Assembly: GCA_022562855.1 (NCBI GenBank)
Contig: JADFON010000118.1
Coordinates: 1-6,197 of the forward strand
Origin: Candidatus Zhuqueibacterota bacterium
GTDB lineage: Bacteria; SM23-31
Direction: 5' to 3'
DNA: 6,197 nucleotides
The notes under the pieces were generated by a model that saw nothing but the letters and a program-made list of their open reading frames with translations, was not told the origin of the DNA and did not search any database. The position numbers and the translations under genes are program-made. Of this stretch, positions 4,832 to 6,197 are shown in pieces; the first letter of the stretch is position 1, and each line of letters begins with the position of its first letter.

Positions 4832-6197
4832 TCAAAATAGCTGTTTTAGCAGTTTTCCCTGGTTATTCGTTACGTATTCCTCGATTCGCTGTGTGATTAT
4901 TTCCGGTGTGAGACCGGCAATCTCAAGCAGTATTTTGCGGGCGCCGTGCGTTATGAATCGATCGGGAACTCCTATTTTTAACAACCTGTTATTGATCTGC
5001 CAATTTTGGTCCATGAAGAAACGGGAAACACGGTCCCCAAGCCCGCCGCTTAATACATTTTCTTCTATGGTCACAATAAAATCATGATCTTCGGCGTTTT
5101 CAAGTAGAAATTTTTCATCGATCGGTTTTATAAAACGGGCATTGACCACCCCGGTCTTCAAACCACGCTCTTTTAGGATATCCGAGACAGTCCGAGCGGT
5201 CGTTACCATCGTGCCGGCTGCAAGAATCAATACGTCGCTTCCCTCGGACAACTGTTCCCATGACCCTATCGGAAGTTTCTCATAGGGGACGTCCCAATCG
5301 ATATCGAATGTGTTCTCACGGGGATACCGGATCGCGAACGGACCGAATTCGTATTCGATTCCCGTGTAAAGAAGATGCCGTAATTCCGTTCCGTTTTTCG
5401 GCGCTGTAATGACCATACCGGGTATGCACCCGAGGTAAGAAACGTCAAGGTTGCCATGATGTGTCGGTCCGTCCTCACCGACCAGACCTGCCCTGTCCAT
5501 AGCAAATACCACCGGAAGCCTCTGAAGCGCAATATCGTGTATAATATGATCGTAAGCCCGTTGGAGAAAGGTCGAATAGATCGCCGCCACGGGTTTCATA
5601 CCCTCTGTTGCAAGTCCACCGGAAAACGTAACCCCATGTCCTTCAGCTATACCCACATCAAAAAACCGCTCGGGAAATTTTTCAGCAAACTCTACCAGAC
5701 CCGTTCCCTCTTTCATAGCGGCGGTTATTGCACAAACTTTCTTATCTTTTCCCGCAAGGTCGATCATCGTATCGCCGAATATCTTTGTATAAGCGGTCGG
5801 AGTTTGTGCCGGAGCTGTGCCGGGCTGCTGGCGCGCTTTGACGCCGTGGTATTTTATAGGGTCCTCTTCGGCGTAATCGCACCCTTTGCCCTTCGTGGTA
5901 AGAAAATGTACTAACTTAGGTCCCGGCAGATCTTTTATATTCGATAAAACGTTTATGACCTCTTTCAGATCATGACCGTCGATAGGACCGTAATAGGTAA
6001 AACCAAGGTCTTCAAAGAACATACCGGGTATAACAAATGTTTTGAAACTCTCCTCTATCCTGTGCGCAAGAAGTCGGATACTATCCGATTTGGGCATTTT
6101 CCCCGTCAACTCCCAGACTTTGCCCCGCAGTTTTTGAAAAAAGGGATTGGTAACCATGGTTACGAGGTATTTGGAAATTGCCCCGACATTCTTGGAA
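4832..6197 (-). CDS. dxs: 1-deoxy-D-xylulose-5-phosphate synthase, 5'-truncated by window
   Basis: Thiamine-diphosphate enzyme that condenses pyruvate and glyceraldehyde 3-phosphate to DXP, the first step of the MEP isoprenoid pathway and a precursor for thiamine and pyridoxal. About 454 codons are visible, and the frame stays open to the window edge with SKNVGAISKYLVT upstream of the Met at 6157. That Met is therefore internal, and roughly 185-190 N-terminal residues, including the GDG thiamine-diphosphate/Mg motif, lie outside. Visible landmarks, counted from the Met at 6157, are FEDLGFTYYGPIDGHD (48-63), KGKGCDYAEEDP (89-100), FFDVGIAEGHGVTF (165-178) with the catalytic Glu at 172, and YSTFLQRAYDHIIHD (194-208). 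MDRAGLVGEDGPTHHG (220-235) and IRYPRE (276-281) follow, then the C-terminal domain with VTIEENVLSGGLG. The usual AEQHAVTF is AEGHGVTF here, a mild variation. The stop is TAG-proximal to a palindrome and moaA follows. Confidence 0.97.
   Translation of the reverse strand, partial: SKNVGAISKYLVTMVTNPFFQKLRGKVWELTGKMPKSDSIRLLAHRIEESFKTFVIPGMFFEDLGFTYYGPIDGHDLKEVINVLSNIKDLPGPKLVHFLTTKGKGCDYAEEDPIKYHGVKARQQPGTAPAQTPTAYTKIFGDTMIDLAGKDKKVCAITAAMKEGTGLVEFAEKFPERFFDVGIAEGHGVTFSGGLATEGMKPVAAIYSTFLQRAYDHIIHDIALQRLPVVFAMDRAGLVGEDGPTHHGNLDVSYLGCIPGMVITAPKNGTELRHLLYTGIEYEFGPFAIRYPRENTFDIDWDVPYEKLPIGSWEQLSEGSDVLILAAGTMVTTARTVSDILKERGLKTGVVNARFIKPIDEKFLLENAEDHDFIVTIEENVLSGGLGDRVSRFFMDQNWQINNRLLKIGVPDRFITHGARKILLEIAGLTPEIITQRIEEYVTNNQGKLLKQLF

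Noticed and set aside
5456-5914. Plus-strand open frame of 152 codons inside dxs
   Set aside because: It lies opposite the conserved Dxs catalytic region, has low-complexity shadow-like content and no family resemblance.

Overview
This 6.2 kb bacterial window holds six protein-coding genes, all on the minus strand, so transcription runs from high to low coordinates. It has two compositionally different halves. The left part (about 1-2600) is visibly AT-rich, roughly one third G+C by eye. It carries a compact three-gene restriction-modification (R-M) cassette. The right part (about 2640-6197) is close to half G+C. It carries a predicted secreted beta-propeller lipoprotein, the molybdenum-cofactor gene moaA and a 5'-truncated dxs of isoprenoid synthesis. 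The sequence does not fix the organism. Dxs, MoaA and a lipoprotein with a Cys-anchored signal indicate a Gram-negative-type bacterium using the standard code. The style of the Dxs, the propeller lipoprotein and the heptad-built intergenic inverted repeat would fit an uncultured member of the Fibrobacteres/Chlorobi/Bacteroidetes sphere, but that is a weak guess.

R-M cassette, in transcription order. A beta-class DNA methyltransferase (start best placed at 2443) comes first. Next is a 111-residue winged-helix protein whose start overlaps the methyltransferase end by 20 bp. Last is an MjaI-family restriction endonuclease beginning 2 bp after the winged-helix stop. The overlaps imply one transcript with the protective methylase made first. 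MjaI and its relatives act on CTAG. In this window CTAG occurs only twice, once just beyond each end of the cassette, and never inside the genes.

The most unusual item is the methyltransferase. After the catalytic domain it has an extension of about 110 residues that reads like a staphylococcal-nuclease (SNase/TNase) fold with nearly all calcium-binding and catalytic residues replaced. It is probably a non-catalytic binding module. Together with the extra winged-helix protein, this suggests an R-M system with accessory DNA-binding or regulatory parts.

Right part. dxs and moaA lie head to tail, separated by 121 bp. That gap is filled by a 16-bp perfect inverted repeat made of TTTGCAC heptads, with a second hairpin nested in its loop. 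moaA ends in a GC-rich hairpin that overlaps its stop codon and is followed by a T-run, a likely terminator. The lipoprotein gene follows as a separate unit. No tRNA, rRNA, CRISPR array, transposase or integrase was seen.
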